The notes under the pieces: generated by a model | Databases searched by the model: none | Told to the model about the DNA's origin: nothing | The model's input: the letters and a program-made list of their open reading frames with translations, nothing else | Assembly (NCBI GenBank): GCA_037903475.1 | Contig: JBAJFG010000012.1 | Coordinates: 62,001 to 126,000 of the forward strand | Direction of reading: 5' to 3' | DNA: 64,000 nucleotides | From: Ancylostoma caninum | Lineage: Eukaryota; Nematoda; Chromadorea; Rhabditida; Ancylostomatidae | Shown: in pieces, positions 1 to 10,900 of the stretch | Numbering within the stretch: position 1 is the first letter of the stretch | How the letters are laid out: each line of letters starts with the position of its first letter | Made by a program: the position numbers and the translations under genes

Positions 1-275
1 TACGTTGGACAAACGGCAAGACCGCTCCATAAACGTCTAGACGAACATATGCGAGCACTACGGAATCCGAGCTCCTATCCTAACAGCAGTTTCTCGCATC
101 ATCGCACCCTTCATCACACACACGAGGATCTTCCTAAAATAAAGGTCACAATACTACACCGCTCACCGGATGCACCGCTGGAAAGAAAAATGATGGAGCT
201 CTTGCCATCAAACGCCTCTCTCCAGAGATAAACAACAAGAACGAACTAGCGGATGCATTGCAACTCATAAGATAG
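1..275 (+). pseudogene. Penelope-like GIY-YIG endonuclease fragment, frameshifted
   Basis: The reading frame entering from the left edge begins YVGQTARPLHKRLDEH, the second half of a GIY-YIG nuclease module (the YVG and following R...R...EH pattern) as found at the C-terminus of Penelope-like retroelements. The frame runs to a stop near 230. From about 200 a different frame continues the expected family ending (AIKRLSPEINNKNEL...) to a TAG at 273-275, so a small indel around 190-205 has broken the ORF. The N-terminal reverse transcriptase lies outside the window or is absent. The CTGACGA hairpin motif about 200 bp downstream supports a Penelope-type 3' end. GIY-YIG domains also occur in other proteins, but the ending and context favour a retroelement remnant. 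Confidence 0.7.
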
Positions 276-470
276 AAAGATAGCGGTGGTGATTGCGACA
301 GTGTCACATCTGTCGTTCAAATGACTCTCATTCTTGTGGGCAGTGCGCAGTTGTCCTGTCGCTTAGTTGCTAGTGTCAGAATCCATAGTCGCTTGATTGT
401 TAGCCTGGTCAGTATATTCGCATAATATTTGTAGAAATAACAATAGACTGAATGCAATTGCAAACCTTAT

Positions 471-513
471 AGGCCTGACGAAGGTATTACTGTACCGAAA
501 GCTAGCCAATAAA
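471..513 (+). ncRNA. Hammerhead-ribozyme-like hairpin motif of Penelope-type element
   Basis: The sequence reads GGC, CTGACGA, a GGTA/TACC hairpin, GAAA, GCTA, GCC, then AATAAAG. GGC and GCC can pair as stem I. CTGACGA and GAAA match the two conserved hammerhead core strands, and the A-GC-U before GCC could be a minimal stem III with a UA cleavage step. One extra A lies between CTGACGA and stem II, which weakens the assignment. Similar motifs occur at 47086-47126, 55551-55601 and 57541-57588 on the minus strand. Confidence 0.45.
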
Positions 514-1088
514 GTGAAAACGCAGGAGTACTCAAATCCAAGCCGAACAACAAACATTTGACATGAGACTCCGGGATAGTACAATTCTATCATACTTTTA
601 ATATTGTAGAAGGTGGTGTTTTGTAGCATCTGGAACAGTTGTCCGTTATTCGGTCATTTTTTTCGCCAATCCGTTATCCGCACCGTAACCGAGTCGTGAT
701 AAACCTGACACATACCGCTCACCTGACAGAAACGACTCTAGTAAGGAGCAAAGTCTTCGAATTCTACTCATCTCAACATCTTTTTACCACTGGGGATAAA
801 AAGAGTTCTGTGGGAGAATATAGTAAAACGATGGTAATTTAGTTCCTGTTCTCGACCTACAATACTGCTCACGAGATTGCGAAAATCGACTGTCGCTCCG
901 CGAAGTCACCGTCGTTTTGCCATAACTTCCGTAGGACTGCACTAATCAGAGCGATATAACCGTCTCCAGCAGCTCTAGAAGAACGTTGGGACAATGGAAA
1001 GCTCTGAAAGAGGTCTTGCAGAGCCATATCCTGGACCAAAACGGGAAGTTCTTGAGAGATACGATTTTCGGGTACTTTTGCTGACGCA

Positions 1089-1505
1089 AGGCATCAAGGT
1101 GGACGAGCATAGGAGCATGTCATGCTTGTGGTGACTTCAGGGCTCAATGCCTGCCCACTGAATTCTTTTTGCAAAATTTTTGATTTGATCGAAAAACCTT
1201 TATTTGGGCAAATATATTTATTTGCATACACATAAGTGCGTATACAATGGTGAATCACGAGCACGGGGAAGTAGTTTACACAAGGAAGACATGTGAATAT
1301 TTAACTTAGTTACGAGTACTTTCTTTTGTATTTTGTATCATTTTATGCATTAGATATCCATGAGCGGTCAAAGTATTCCTATGTTTGCCCAAATAAAGGT
1401 TTTTCTGATCTAATCGAACAATTTGCAAAGAGATTTTCGTGGGCAGGCATTGAACCTGGGAGTCACCACAAACGAGACATGCTCCTACGCTTAGGGCACG
1501 CCGGG
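1089..1505. repeat. Long inverted-repeat (foldback) element
   Basis: Two arms of about 120 bp are reverse complements with mismatches. The left arm includes TGGTGACTTCAGGGCTCAAT, TGCCTGCCCA and CCTTTATTTGGGCAAAT. The right arm carries ATTTGCCC-like, GGGCAGGCATTGAACC and AGTCACCACA sequence in inverted order. The loop is about 180 bp, AT-rich and has no convincing ORF. This looks like a non-autonomous foldback transposon. No target duplication is clear because the outer ends are diverged. Confidence 0.6.
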
Positions 1506-3526
1506 ATGTCTTGCAACAGCTAACAAGGGAACTGCACGAAATTAAGCTGCAAATTCAAGATGACAGCTATTTTGTTCGAGAGCCTGTCCATAATGATGTT
1601 CAAATATGTACTTGAAATTTGCTAAATGGTCAATAGAAGCTCAGAAAAAAGAGTGCGAAACGGACGCACACTGCAGGATTTGATCTTGCGTGGATGTTCA
1701 CCACAACCGAGGAGCTTACCTTGCGCCATAACCATTTGCCAGTGTACACGAAGCCACAAATCCGTAGTATCCATTGTGTCCCCGCTTGCTCTACGTGGTA
1801 TTCTGAGCTTCTGTAGACCATTTAACAGATTCCAAGCATTGGTCGTAACATCACGTTGGACAGACTCTCTACACATATAGGTCACGTTATGGATTAGCAA
1901 CTTTTCTTCATGCACTTCCCTCGTAAGAGTGCTGAAAAATCGTACTTCTCTGTAACTTCTCATTTTGGCCCAGAACATGACGCCTGAAGACCACTTTCAG
2001 GATGCGAAGGCTCCCATTGTCCGAACGTCCTTCTAGGATTGCTAGAGCCGGCTATAATATTGCGGCCAAATTTTGGGCAAAATTACTGCAGCCCTAGTCG
2101 ACAAGTGATGACAGCTAGAACTGCTTCAACTGCTTTTTCTGAAAATACACGTAGTGCTCTTCAGGAGGTTTTCTTAAGAGGTCCATAGCTCATCTCACTA
2201 GCGAACACCAGCTTCCTCAACATCCAGGTTTTCACGAGGTCCTACGAAAGTTTGTGTTTTGGGGAAGGGTAACACAGACTAGTAGGTCTGCAGCAACGCC
2301 ACCTGCAGATCATGAATCTCACAAAGGGTTCTACTGGACCTGTTATTCTTCCTTGCTCAAGTTTGCTCTTTCTATTGCAATGGTGTGCGATACCAGCAAC
2401 TTCGTCAAAAATTGGGTTTTCTTGAGTTAGTGTGGAATTTACCAAGATCAGCTCGCAGATGCTTGACTTTGGGGGTTTCTGCTTCAATTCACAATATATA
2501 ATCGAATCTAAACATGAAATCCAGTTCATCGCCGCGCGTTTGGGCTACGGCTAGCCCTATCCATTTCACGACATCAATCGATTTATCGATTACTTAAACA
2601 AAACAAGTAAACCAACAGTTTTCCTTGACCTTAAGTGGGTCATCTGAAGGATCTCTTTAAAACAAATCAAATGGTGACCAAATCGTTTTGATTGATGCAG
2701 TTCTACGGAAGTTATGGCAAAGCGACGATGAGCGACGGTGACTCCGCGGATCGACCGTCGGTTTTCGCGTTCCCATGAGCAGTACTGCACCTTTATATCT
2801 ACGCTAGCTCGCCAATGAGGGACGGGAGGGGGGCAAATAAGAGTAATGGGAAAAGAAAAGGAAAAAATAAACTAACCCGTGCTCAGAAATAAGTACAATG
2901 ATCCAGCAAGTAGCAAATCCCCATACAAAAACCACTAACAATAGTAGAACCAAATAAAACTAAAACCAGTCAAAATTGTGTGAAAAAGCCAATGCGAGAG
3001 ATGTGCCATTAAAGTAGAGATACCAAATCGCAAGATAGAATGCCTCTAACCGTTCTTCCTCAACAAAGGATGGCAAGTAAGAGGCGAAATCGTAGGAGGT
3101 ATTTCGAAGGAAAGGATTATTAGGAACAAGTGCTGTAGATATGAGCGGGAAGGAGGTAGTTATGATGAAATTCATTTGCATAGTATTAAATGAAAACTTC
3201 GATTTAGAAAAGAAAGAAGATGAAGAGTAAACTTTCGTCCAGAAAGCAAGGTAAACGGTGAGTACCCATTCACAACGTTACATGTGTCTGCTTCTCGTGT
3301 GAGAAGATGGGTCGTGTCAAGGATGTGCGACTAATGCGTTCAGATCCTCTTCATGTCCTTCAGGGTCGATTCGCTCTTATTCGTGCGCATTTTCACCATA
3401 TATGCATATGCAAAGTTTGAATGTGTGATACTGACACTGACCCTTAGGGACAGGGACAGGAAGTTACTGCCCATCATTCCCGCATGATAGTACATATATG
3501 GTTATGAACACGCTCACTTTTCTTAG

Positions 3527-3788
3527 GAGGCAAAATAACGATCGTTATAACAGGTCGAGAAAGAAGAGACTTACCGAGAGTCGAGATAATGTCAACATTA
3601 AAACGGCAAAGGAATTAGAAAAACAAAGCCCAGATCCTGAAAAAATTGCCGAAAAGCCCACAGAAAAACGTGAAGGTCCTGATGGCAGTGAAGATTCAGA
3701 TACGCTCAAAGGAGTTGAAAGCATACACGATGAAGAAGCTGTCGTAAACGATACCCAACGTCCTAATTTGCAAACACTTCCTACATGA
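3527..3788 (+). CDS. Putative terminal exon, charged low-complexity protein
   Basis: After a good worm acceptor (CACTTTTCTTAG, ending at 3526) an open frame runs 87 codons to TGA at 3786-3788. The product is hydrophilic and rich in Lys, Glu and Asp (for example ELEKQSPDPEKIAEKPTEKR), which looks like a disordered C-terminal tail rather than random sequence. I could not place upstream exons with confidence. The family is not recognised. The call rests on composition, ORF length in AT-rich DNA and the acceptor; it may be a false positive. Confidence 0.4.
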
Positions 3789-4353
3789 GTACTCCCATTT
3801 CAGAACTAGATGTTATTTGTTATTTGCTCAGAAAAGACACTACTAAATATTTATGTCATAAAATCATTAACTTTATTCACAATTTGAACATTTAACTGCT
3901 GGGATAAAGTGCATCTGAGAACGAATAAATGATTGTATTTTATTAGGAGCTGTGCGTCAATAGCAGTGAACTCATTCACTAGGATATGAAACTCTGAATG
4001 TAAGCCGTCTTTTCGTCTGGTAAACCTGGCTGCCAAACGTATTTGGCATCTTCTCAAAGTTCAATTCATGACACCTCTGCAAAATTAGTATATAAATTGT
4101 TTATTGATCTTAATTTCCATTTCTTTCAAATACAGTACCCACAGTGATTTTGGTCTTACAGTTTATGCTATATTCTTTGGTTTAGCACTTCAGCGAAAGG
4201 AAAAGCAGTGCTCAATTTTGTCAAGTAATACGAAGAAGGTGGCTTTCATTGCCTCCAGTTTAAAAGGCAGTTTATAGTAGTCAGACGCCCTTATCCATCT
4301 TCGAATCTTCGAAGGATTTTCCAGGAATACCGATTAACGCTGTACCTGCCATC

Positions 4354-4430
4354 CAGTGGTGGACGCAGAAAGTGGGCGGGAGGTGGGGGGGGGGGGTTGG
4401 GAAAAAAGTGGGGTCTAGGACAAATTGCCC
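4354..4430 (+). repeat. hAT-like transposon terminus (CAGTGGTGGACGCAG)
   Basis: The sequence CAGTGGTGGACGCAGAAAGT followed by a G-rich run matches, in inverted orientation, the end at 60580-60658 (CAGTGGCGGACGCAGAAAGT plus the same G-rich run). A CAGTGGCGGA start is typical of hAT-family termini. Only one end is evident here, so this is a fragment or its partner end is diverged. Confidence 0.5.
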
Positions 4431-4772
4431 TCAGCCTTTTTGCAGCGGATGGTCGAGTTGCTCGGGTGTGAAGGAGGCGAGAATTAAAACTCTATCAGGG
4501 AGTCAGGGTGGCTATAAAAGAAAACCCCTACTCATTCCATGCTACATACAACCCATCTCATTTGAACGCTGAATATCTGTTTATTTATGAAAGTCTGCTT
4601 ATAAATCTGCTTCTTTAATTTTCTTATCTGCTTATTTATGTTTTTTATGAATTAATTTTCTCCAGCAAAATTGCGGGTACAACTGCTAAGTGCCCAAAAC
4701 GATCAAAATCTCGAACAAAACAAATTTTCATGGGTGGTGCCTTTAATTATAAAGAACAACTGGCCATAACTA

Positions 4773-4919
4773 CAGTCCTTCTCACAAATACTTGCCTCAC
4801 GCTTCACCACCCATCTGCTAAGCCGCGCCGCATCACCTACTATGCATTATCATACGTGGTGCGACGTGGCTAAGCAGACGGGCGGTTCAGCGTGAGGCAA
4901 GAGTTTTTGAGAAAGACTG
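4773..4919. mobile_element. TA-flanked palindromic MITE (CAGTCCTTCTC ends)
   Basis: The arms CAGTCCTTCTCACAAATACT and AGAGTTTTTGAGAAAGACTG are inverted repeats continuing inward through TTGCCTCACGCT / AGCGTGAGGCAA. TA dinucleotides flank both ends (4771-4772 and 4920-4921), as for Tc1/mariner-type insertions. It has no coding capacity. Confidence 0.75.
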
Positions 4920-5367
4920 TACGTAATTTTTCGCAGATTAAATGTGATCCGACATTATATGAGTGGAAACATCAGTGTATTCGCAGCATAATTTATTTAC
5001 TGCCTTCATCGCTAATGCAAACATGTTCTGAAAGTGGATTAGACGCTACCGAGAACCGAGCTGGTAATTGAAGCACACCATTTTCGGCTGTATTCCATCA
5101 TATCAGCTCAATTTTAATCTTTTTCATTGCTCTTATCCGTGGTTTTATTGACAATAAAGAAGCATCCAGCAGTGACAGTAGCATGATGATCTCCGGAGGA
5201 AGAATAGCTTCGATAAATTATCGTAAGCCTCTCTAAATACAATATATTCTAGAGTTTTTTTTCTCAAATTTCTCTCTTCCTTCCCTGGTAAAACTGATCC
5301 TTATATACATAGAGCACACTGGGGAGGTTGTGATGGCCTCACCGCACGAACGTGAGCTTCCCACATA

Positions 5368-5545
5368 CAGTCCTTGTCGAAAAGATAGACGGATTCCGTG
5401 ACTGCGGAAACGCGGTGGGACCCGAACGATGGATGCGAAGAGAGCATGCTCCAGGTGAGAGGGTGTAGTAAGTCCCACCGCGATTCTGCGCCCGCGACGA
5501 TATGAAACCGCACGCGCAATCCGTCTATCTTTTCGACAAGGACTG
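5368..5545. mobile_element. TA-flanked MITE with 28-bp perfect terminal repeats
   Basis: The ends CAGTCCTTGTCGAAAAGATA and the exact reverse complement TATCTTTTCGACAAGGACTG are perfect for about 28 bp and are bounded by TA on both sides (5366-5367, 5546-5547). It shares the CAGTCCTT start with the element at 4773-4919, suggesting one transposase source. It contains no ORF of its own worth calling. Confidence 0.8.
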
Positions 5546-5666
5546 TAGGCCACATCACTTCCAGAGGGTTTTTAGCATACTGTTGGAAGGAAATAGTAAT
5601 ACTCCAACTTGAACTACTTGTGAAGAGCTACCCTGCGCTGTATATTTGAATGCAGCACAACGTCTA

Positions 5667-5886
5667 CGGACACTTACCACCCGCACGTGTCACGTCAGGT
5701 CGTTTTGCCTTCTTGAACCTGGTAAGAAACTAGCCAAACATGCTTCAATAGGTACCCTAACTCACTCTAGCACCTTACTAGGCATATTGGGTTAAAGACC
5801 ACCTGTCCTTCCTTAAAGAAGACTGGGAGCAGTGGATTCTTCAAAACTCTCTTACCGGGGCCTGACGCGCGGGTGGTAAGTGTCCG
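5667..5886. repeat. Inverted-repeat element (CGGACACTTACCACCCGC ends)
   Basis: CGGACACTTACCACCCGC at the left and GCGGGTGGTAAGTGTCCG at the right are perfect inverted repeats about 220 bp apart. An inner pair (ACGTCAGG / CCTGACG) extends the foldback. No clear target duplication is visible. It is probably a small non-autonomous DNA element. Confidence 0.6.
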
Positions 5887-6122
5887 ATAATCGCAACACA
5901 TCAATGGCTTTGTTTCTAGGCTTTGCTAACCTTCGCTTACTGTATGGGCTACTGTAGTGCAGATGTTGTGCAACCGCAGACATGGCGCGAAAAATAAACG
6001 ACGCGCGAAAATTTTCATCACGAAAACCTGGCTGGAATTCATATTGTCGGGATCACTTTCTCCTCTTGTGCTTGGAAGGTGTTGTTCTTAGTTGTAGCTT
6101 TCATCAAAAGTTGTTTAGATCC

Positions 6123-7860
6123 ATGGATCAGACGTGCCCCCCTTCGGGTGTGGACGAATCCGAGAAAGAATTCTGCGTGAAGAACATCCCTATAGGTCTT
6201 ATAGATGTGAGTTTCCTTTGCTTAACTGGTTCTCCTTCCATTTTTGGGTTCTTAATTGCTTTCCTTTCTTTTTTTTCAGTGGGATTTGTTTCATATATTT
6301 CGGAAATATGGTGTGGTGCACAACGTGAAGATACCAACAAAACAAAACTACTCTAACAGCAAATACGGGTTTGTGGTCCGTATTGTTGATCCTTTTACCA
6401 AGATAAATAGTGAGATTTCAGTTTTGTTGTGATGGAGGACTTCAATGGTGCTGACGAAGTTCGCAGACAGCTCAAAAACGGCAAGTTTCTCACCACGGAA
6501 AATGGCGTTCAGCTACAGGTGAGGCTCCAAATCCAATTACTTCAGTCTCACGTAGATACGTTCATGAACCATTCTCTGTTGATGTTTTCCTACAGGTGGT
6601 TAGTGTGCATCATGGTGACACTCAGCAACGTCCACGCTCAGATAATAGCGAAAGCGGTCCTCGGTGAGCTAATTTCTACCTTTATGCGGGTTTCTAGTAC
6701 TGAATTCTGGTTAGTTAAGGCCCCCTCTGAAGGATGTGCAGAACCCTAATTTAGCAGTCCCTAACAAGAATCGAGCTGCAGATAAACATACTCCTCAGAA
6801 GGTTCACCAGCCTTTGAACTCTGTGAAATGCTTCTCACAGGACCTTCCTCTGAGGATACCTGTCAAAGTTTGTGTTTTCAAGTTTTGTTCAACATTGTTG
6901 CTTTGCAGTTTGTTTACTGAGCATACCTTTAGGTTCGTGTTGTTGGTTCCCCACGTCCATATGAATCTGTTCGGGAGGATTTTGTTTTCCACGTCATTCC
7001 TATCGAGCAGAAGTTGGGTGACGAATATACAGTGCTCCAACGCGAAATGAACAAATATTGCCTGTCGAATCCAAATCTACAAGAAGCGCCGAAGGTTGTT
7101 TACAACGATCTCCATCATAAATTTGTTCTTCAGAAATCACTAGTCAACCATGAGTTAAGCTTTTTTTTATTGCAACCTGATACGTCTTGTCACTAAGTGT
7201 GTAAGGGATTACTGCATCCTGTTGTTTTTTTTTTCTTTTTTGCCTAGCAGTCTCTAGAATTTAGTTCCATTTTTATACGTTTTATTTGAGAATCTCATAT
7301 CTTTAGTTTTACGCCATTCCACTACATATATAGCCTCTTTACTTCCGAAGTGCACGGAATTATTTAGATAGCTCCAAACTAGACCCACTTGATAGTGCAA
7401 TTTATTCCTGAAATTTGCCATTCTTCTTTAATATTTCTTTGTTAACCAGCATTGTAACATGACTGTTAAGCAGTGACGATGAGCAAAATTTATTGGTGCC
7501 ACTCCCACTCTTTTCTACTTCCTCTCCGAGGCTCCTTTTCCTAAATGCTATTCGTTGTATTCGTTGTTATTTATTCTCATTTCGCAGGAGTAAATCGGCG
7601 CATGCAGCGTAGTTCAAGTGAACCGCGAAACATTGCTTCTCTTTACCTTTTCTTCACTGCTCCGACTCTTCCTGGTGCGCACCACTTCTGCGATTTTTAA
7701 AATAGCTGTAATATACCTCGCTAAATAAAAGTCGCGGAATGGTGATCGTCATGGAAAAAGTTTCCTTTTTTCACTTGCACTAAGGTGAAACCCTGAAATG
7801 GGGCCAGTTTTGTATACAGGTGACGACAAAGAGAGCGCCTCCCACCTCTCTCTCTCTTTT

Positions 7861-7904
<44 letters not shown>

Positions 7905-10900
7905 CTCTCCACCCAACACAGTACCACTTTAGAATTATACATACTTCTATTCGCAACACAGTATCACTTTAGAATTATACTTAATTCTACTCGTCACTGA
8001 TTTTCGTCCTGCTCCTCCTTATCTTGTTTGTCGCCTACGCTGCCAGAAAATAACTTTTATGTGTTCATTTATCACCAGAGCTTGACTCCAGTCATCTCCG
8101 CTTTCCCCTTTGCTTCAGTGGAGGGGGCCTGTCCGATCGCCTAAAATGAAGGGGGGAACAGCTTTGGCTCCAGTTTTGCACCTATAATGGTGAAAGTTGG
8201 GTCTTACACGCCCATGTTCTCGTCTTAAAGAAGAGTTGAGCGACAAGGAAGTTGGAGGGTATTCTATGACTGGTTGTAGCCTTCATCCAAGAAGCCTGAG
8301 CTCTAGCCTAAGCCTTAGCTTGACCCTATGAGGAAGCCGAAGGCTTAGCTAAGCCTAAATAAGAGTCCCCTCCCCCTTCCCCCTTCAACTCTGTTTTTCT
8401 CGAGAGTAGTACGCTGTACAAACGCTGTTGCCAAAAGTGGCTGAGCGCTGTAAATTTTCGCGTAATTAAGTGACTTAGGCGGGCGAACCCTTTACCCGCA
8501 CATTTGAACGAAATATAAGATACTTGACCATTTCTTGTGTTCCTTTCACACTTGCGAGTTAGTAGGAACCGTTCTCACGGGAAACGGCTTATCTCTTGGG
8601 CGAGAACTTCTGCGGATTGCTGTCTTTGAAGAATTGCAGTTTATGAATTATGTATAAAGGATGAAATGGTCGTCATCATTGACGCTGAATGATATGTACT
8701 CCAGAAAAGTTTAAAACCCATTTTTTTCTTTGGAAGTAATATATTGAAATTTATATGTTTATAGATTGGTGAATACGCTGTCTATGGCAGGGCTTCAATT
8801 GCCTACCGCGCACTATGCAATAGCGCCAAAACCATGTATCTGGTAGATACTGGGGAAACAGTGCCTCTCAATTGTTCACTACTATGGGAAATGTTGCCGG
8901 CATTTGCTCGACTGCCTTCCTTAGTAAGTTACCGCTTTTTATAAGCTTCTGCTTTGGATAGAACATCATTCCTTCAGGTTATTCCTTGTGGCATCGCAGA
9001 CATCGCCTGGACGAAGCCGTCAATTACGACCTTCAACAACTACAGAAATGTTAGATATTCTTGCATCCTTCAACTTTCAACGTCATTCTGACGTGAGATG
9101 CTTGCAGGCGGTAGTGGTTCTTTGGGTGGAAAAGGGGCTATGAGCGAGGGCGAGAAGGAATACTCACTACATAGTGTTTGTACAGTCGTTAGAATACTGA
9201 AAGACTTCATTGTCGGTCTCATTACACTGATGTCGCTGTTACAACGATGGAGCTGTAGCTATACTTTTGGAGAAAAAAAAACCGAAGGTGTTTAAACCTA
9301 ATCTTCCAATAGAAATAGAGGACATATCAAGTTAGACTTGCATGGTGTACTGGGATATCTTTCTATGATTAAATATAGATTGAATAAGAAGTAACAGAAC
9401 ATTTGAGGCCTAAGCTGTACCCGTACTGTAGTGTTTCTCTTCGTGTGGTCTTAAGCCGCGTGATTGTTTTGGATAAGTGCTTTTCCCTTTCTTCAGTGTT
9501 TCCAAGTTTCCCCGCTTGAGAGGGATTCTCGCTCGTTTCCCGGATCAGATACTCAGTCTCTGTTACGGCTGGTATCCACCAGTCAAGCGCTCATGTCTTG
9601 AAAATCTTCCATTCCATGTGTTTCTAGCAAGTTCCTCTCAAAAAAGCATCTTTACAACATAAGAGACGACGGATTTATCGTATTTTTGCGTACTAGATAG
9701 AAGTTGCAATGAAAAGAATGCATAGTGCTTACATATGTTAAGATTTGGAGAACTCGTCACTGGTGTCTGCTGCTGTGGGCTTGGTTTCGGGGGAAGCCAT
9801 GGCCTCAACTATATAACTACGACGCGTTTTCGAGATTAATATTAAACTACGAAATGCTCCAGTATTTGGCAGAAATGTGAAATGAATGAATGCCCGAACC
9901 GGGAAAACAACGAAAAATAAAATATTATGCGGCAATTCAGTTTTAGCTCAACTCTGTGATTAGGGCGTGTGTGAGATATGTCATCGAGGCCGTCATTATC
10001 ATTTTGCGAACTTTCATGCAGTTCACCTGTTTAGTTCCCTTCAAAGCACTCCGATCATAATCATATTTTCTATTCAATATTTCAGGCATTAAGTCAGTGG
10101 TCTAGATCTCATGCAGGTGGACTCAGAGCAACAGCATGTGGATTCTCAGGACTAAAAAATTTGGTGAACTTGGATGCAACTTCTGGAGATGGTGAGCAGT
10201 GTTGTCAATTGGAAGAAAAATGAATAAATTCTTGAGTTTGTTACTAGTGAAAAATTCAAAAGAAAATTTGAAAATTAGTTTGCTTTTCAGTTGTGGATGA
10301 CTTCGCCACTTGTATTACAGCGAAAGGAGTGTGCACACGGCTGTCACGGGAACACTACATTTACTCCCGTGAAGATGTTCTGGACGCAAAGAAATCATTG
10401 GAGGTTCGACCAATTGTAAAACGCTTACGAGTTCGATGTCGGAATGGCGACTATTTGACTAGAACACGTCGAATTTCTTTCTAACTTTGCGTCTATTTTT
10501 GAGAATATTCTCTTTATGCCCCTTACAGTTTCGTTGCCAAAGGAATTTTCTGCATTCAGACATACCGCGGTTGCTAGTTCTCTCTCTAACAGGTACAAAA
10601 ATTGAAAACACGCTTACATGCCATTCAGAAAGGGGCGAACATTGATGTATTCACGGATTGAAGCTAAGCGGTGTGGTTATGAGAGCAATTTATACTGGAT
10701 GCGTGCGACTGACGCGCGTGCGTCTACATGATGAAGAATAGGGCGCAGTCGTAGCTTAGACGCACGCATTTACGGCTTTGCGGCGGCCACGCGTACTTTT
10801 CATTGAGGATGTACATGCCGTTTTGACCGGTCTTCATCGAAAATCCCTTGGAAATGGATACGTGCGACTGATGCGCGACTGACGCACGCAGCTAGTATAA

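Larger units (their letters stand above)
276..3526. other. Gene-poor stretch, no convincing host gene
   Basis: Apart from the ribozyme-like motif and the inverted repeat at 1089-1505, I see only short open frames without splice context or recognisable motifs. A minus-strand frame at 2960-3181 (73 aa, hydrophobic near its C-terminus) has worm-like codon use and could be a receptor exon, but nothing in it is diagnostic. A stretch at 1516-1617 reads as a short amphipathic helix (LQQLTRELHEIKLQIQ) and may be a decayed coding fragment. Confidence 0.4.

Noticed and set aside
9098..9295. 65-codon frame in the TOFU-6-like gene
   Set aside because: It lies within the intron 9050-10085, interrupts the domain reading and has no splice support.
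10404..10484. Read-through of the donor at 10403 as the TOFU-6-like C-terminus
   Set aside because: The frame stops at 10482-10484 but lacks a nearby poly(A) signal, whereas GAG/GTTCGA joins in phase to an exon followed by AATAAA; retained only as an alternative.
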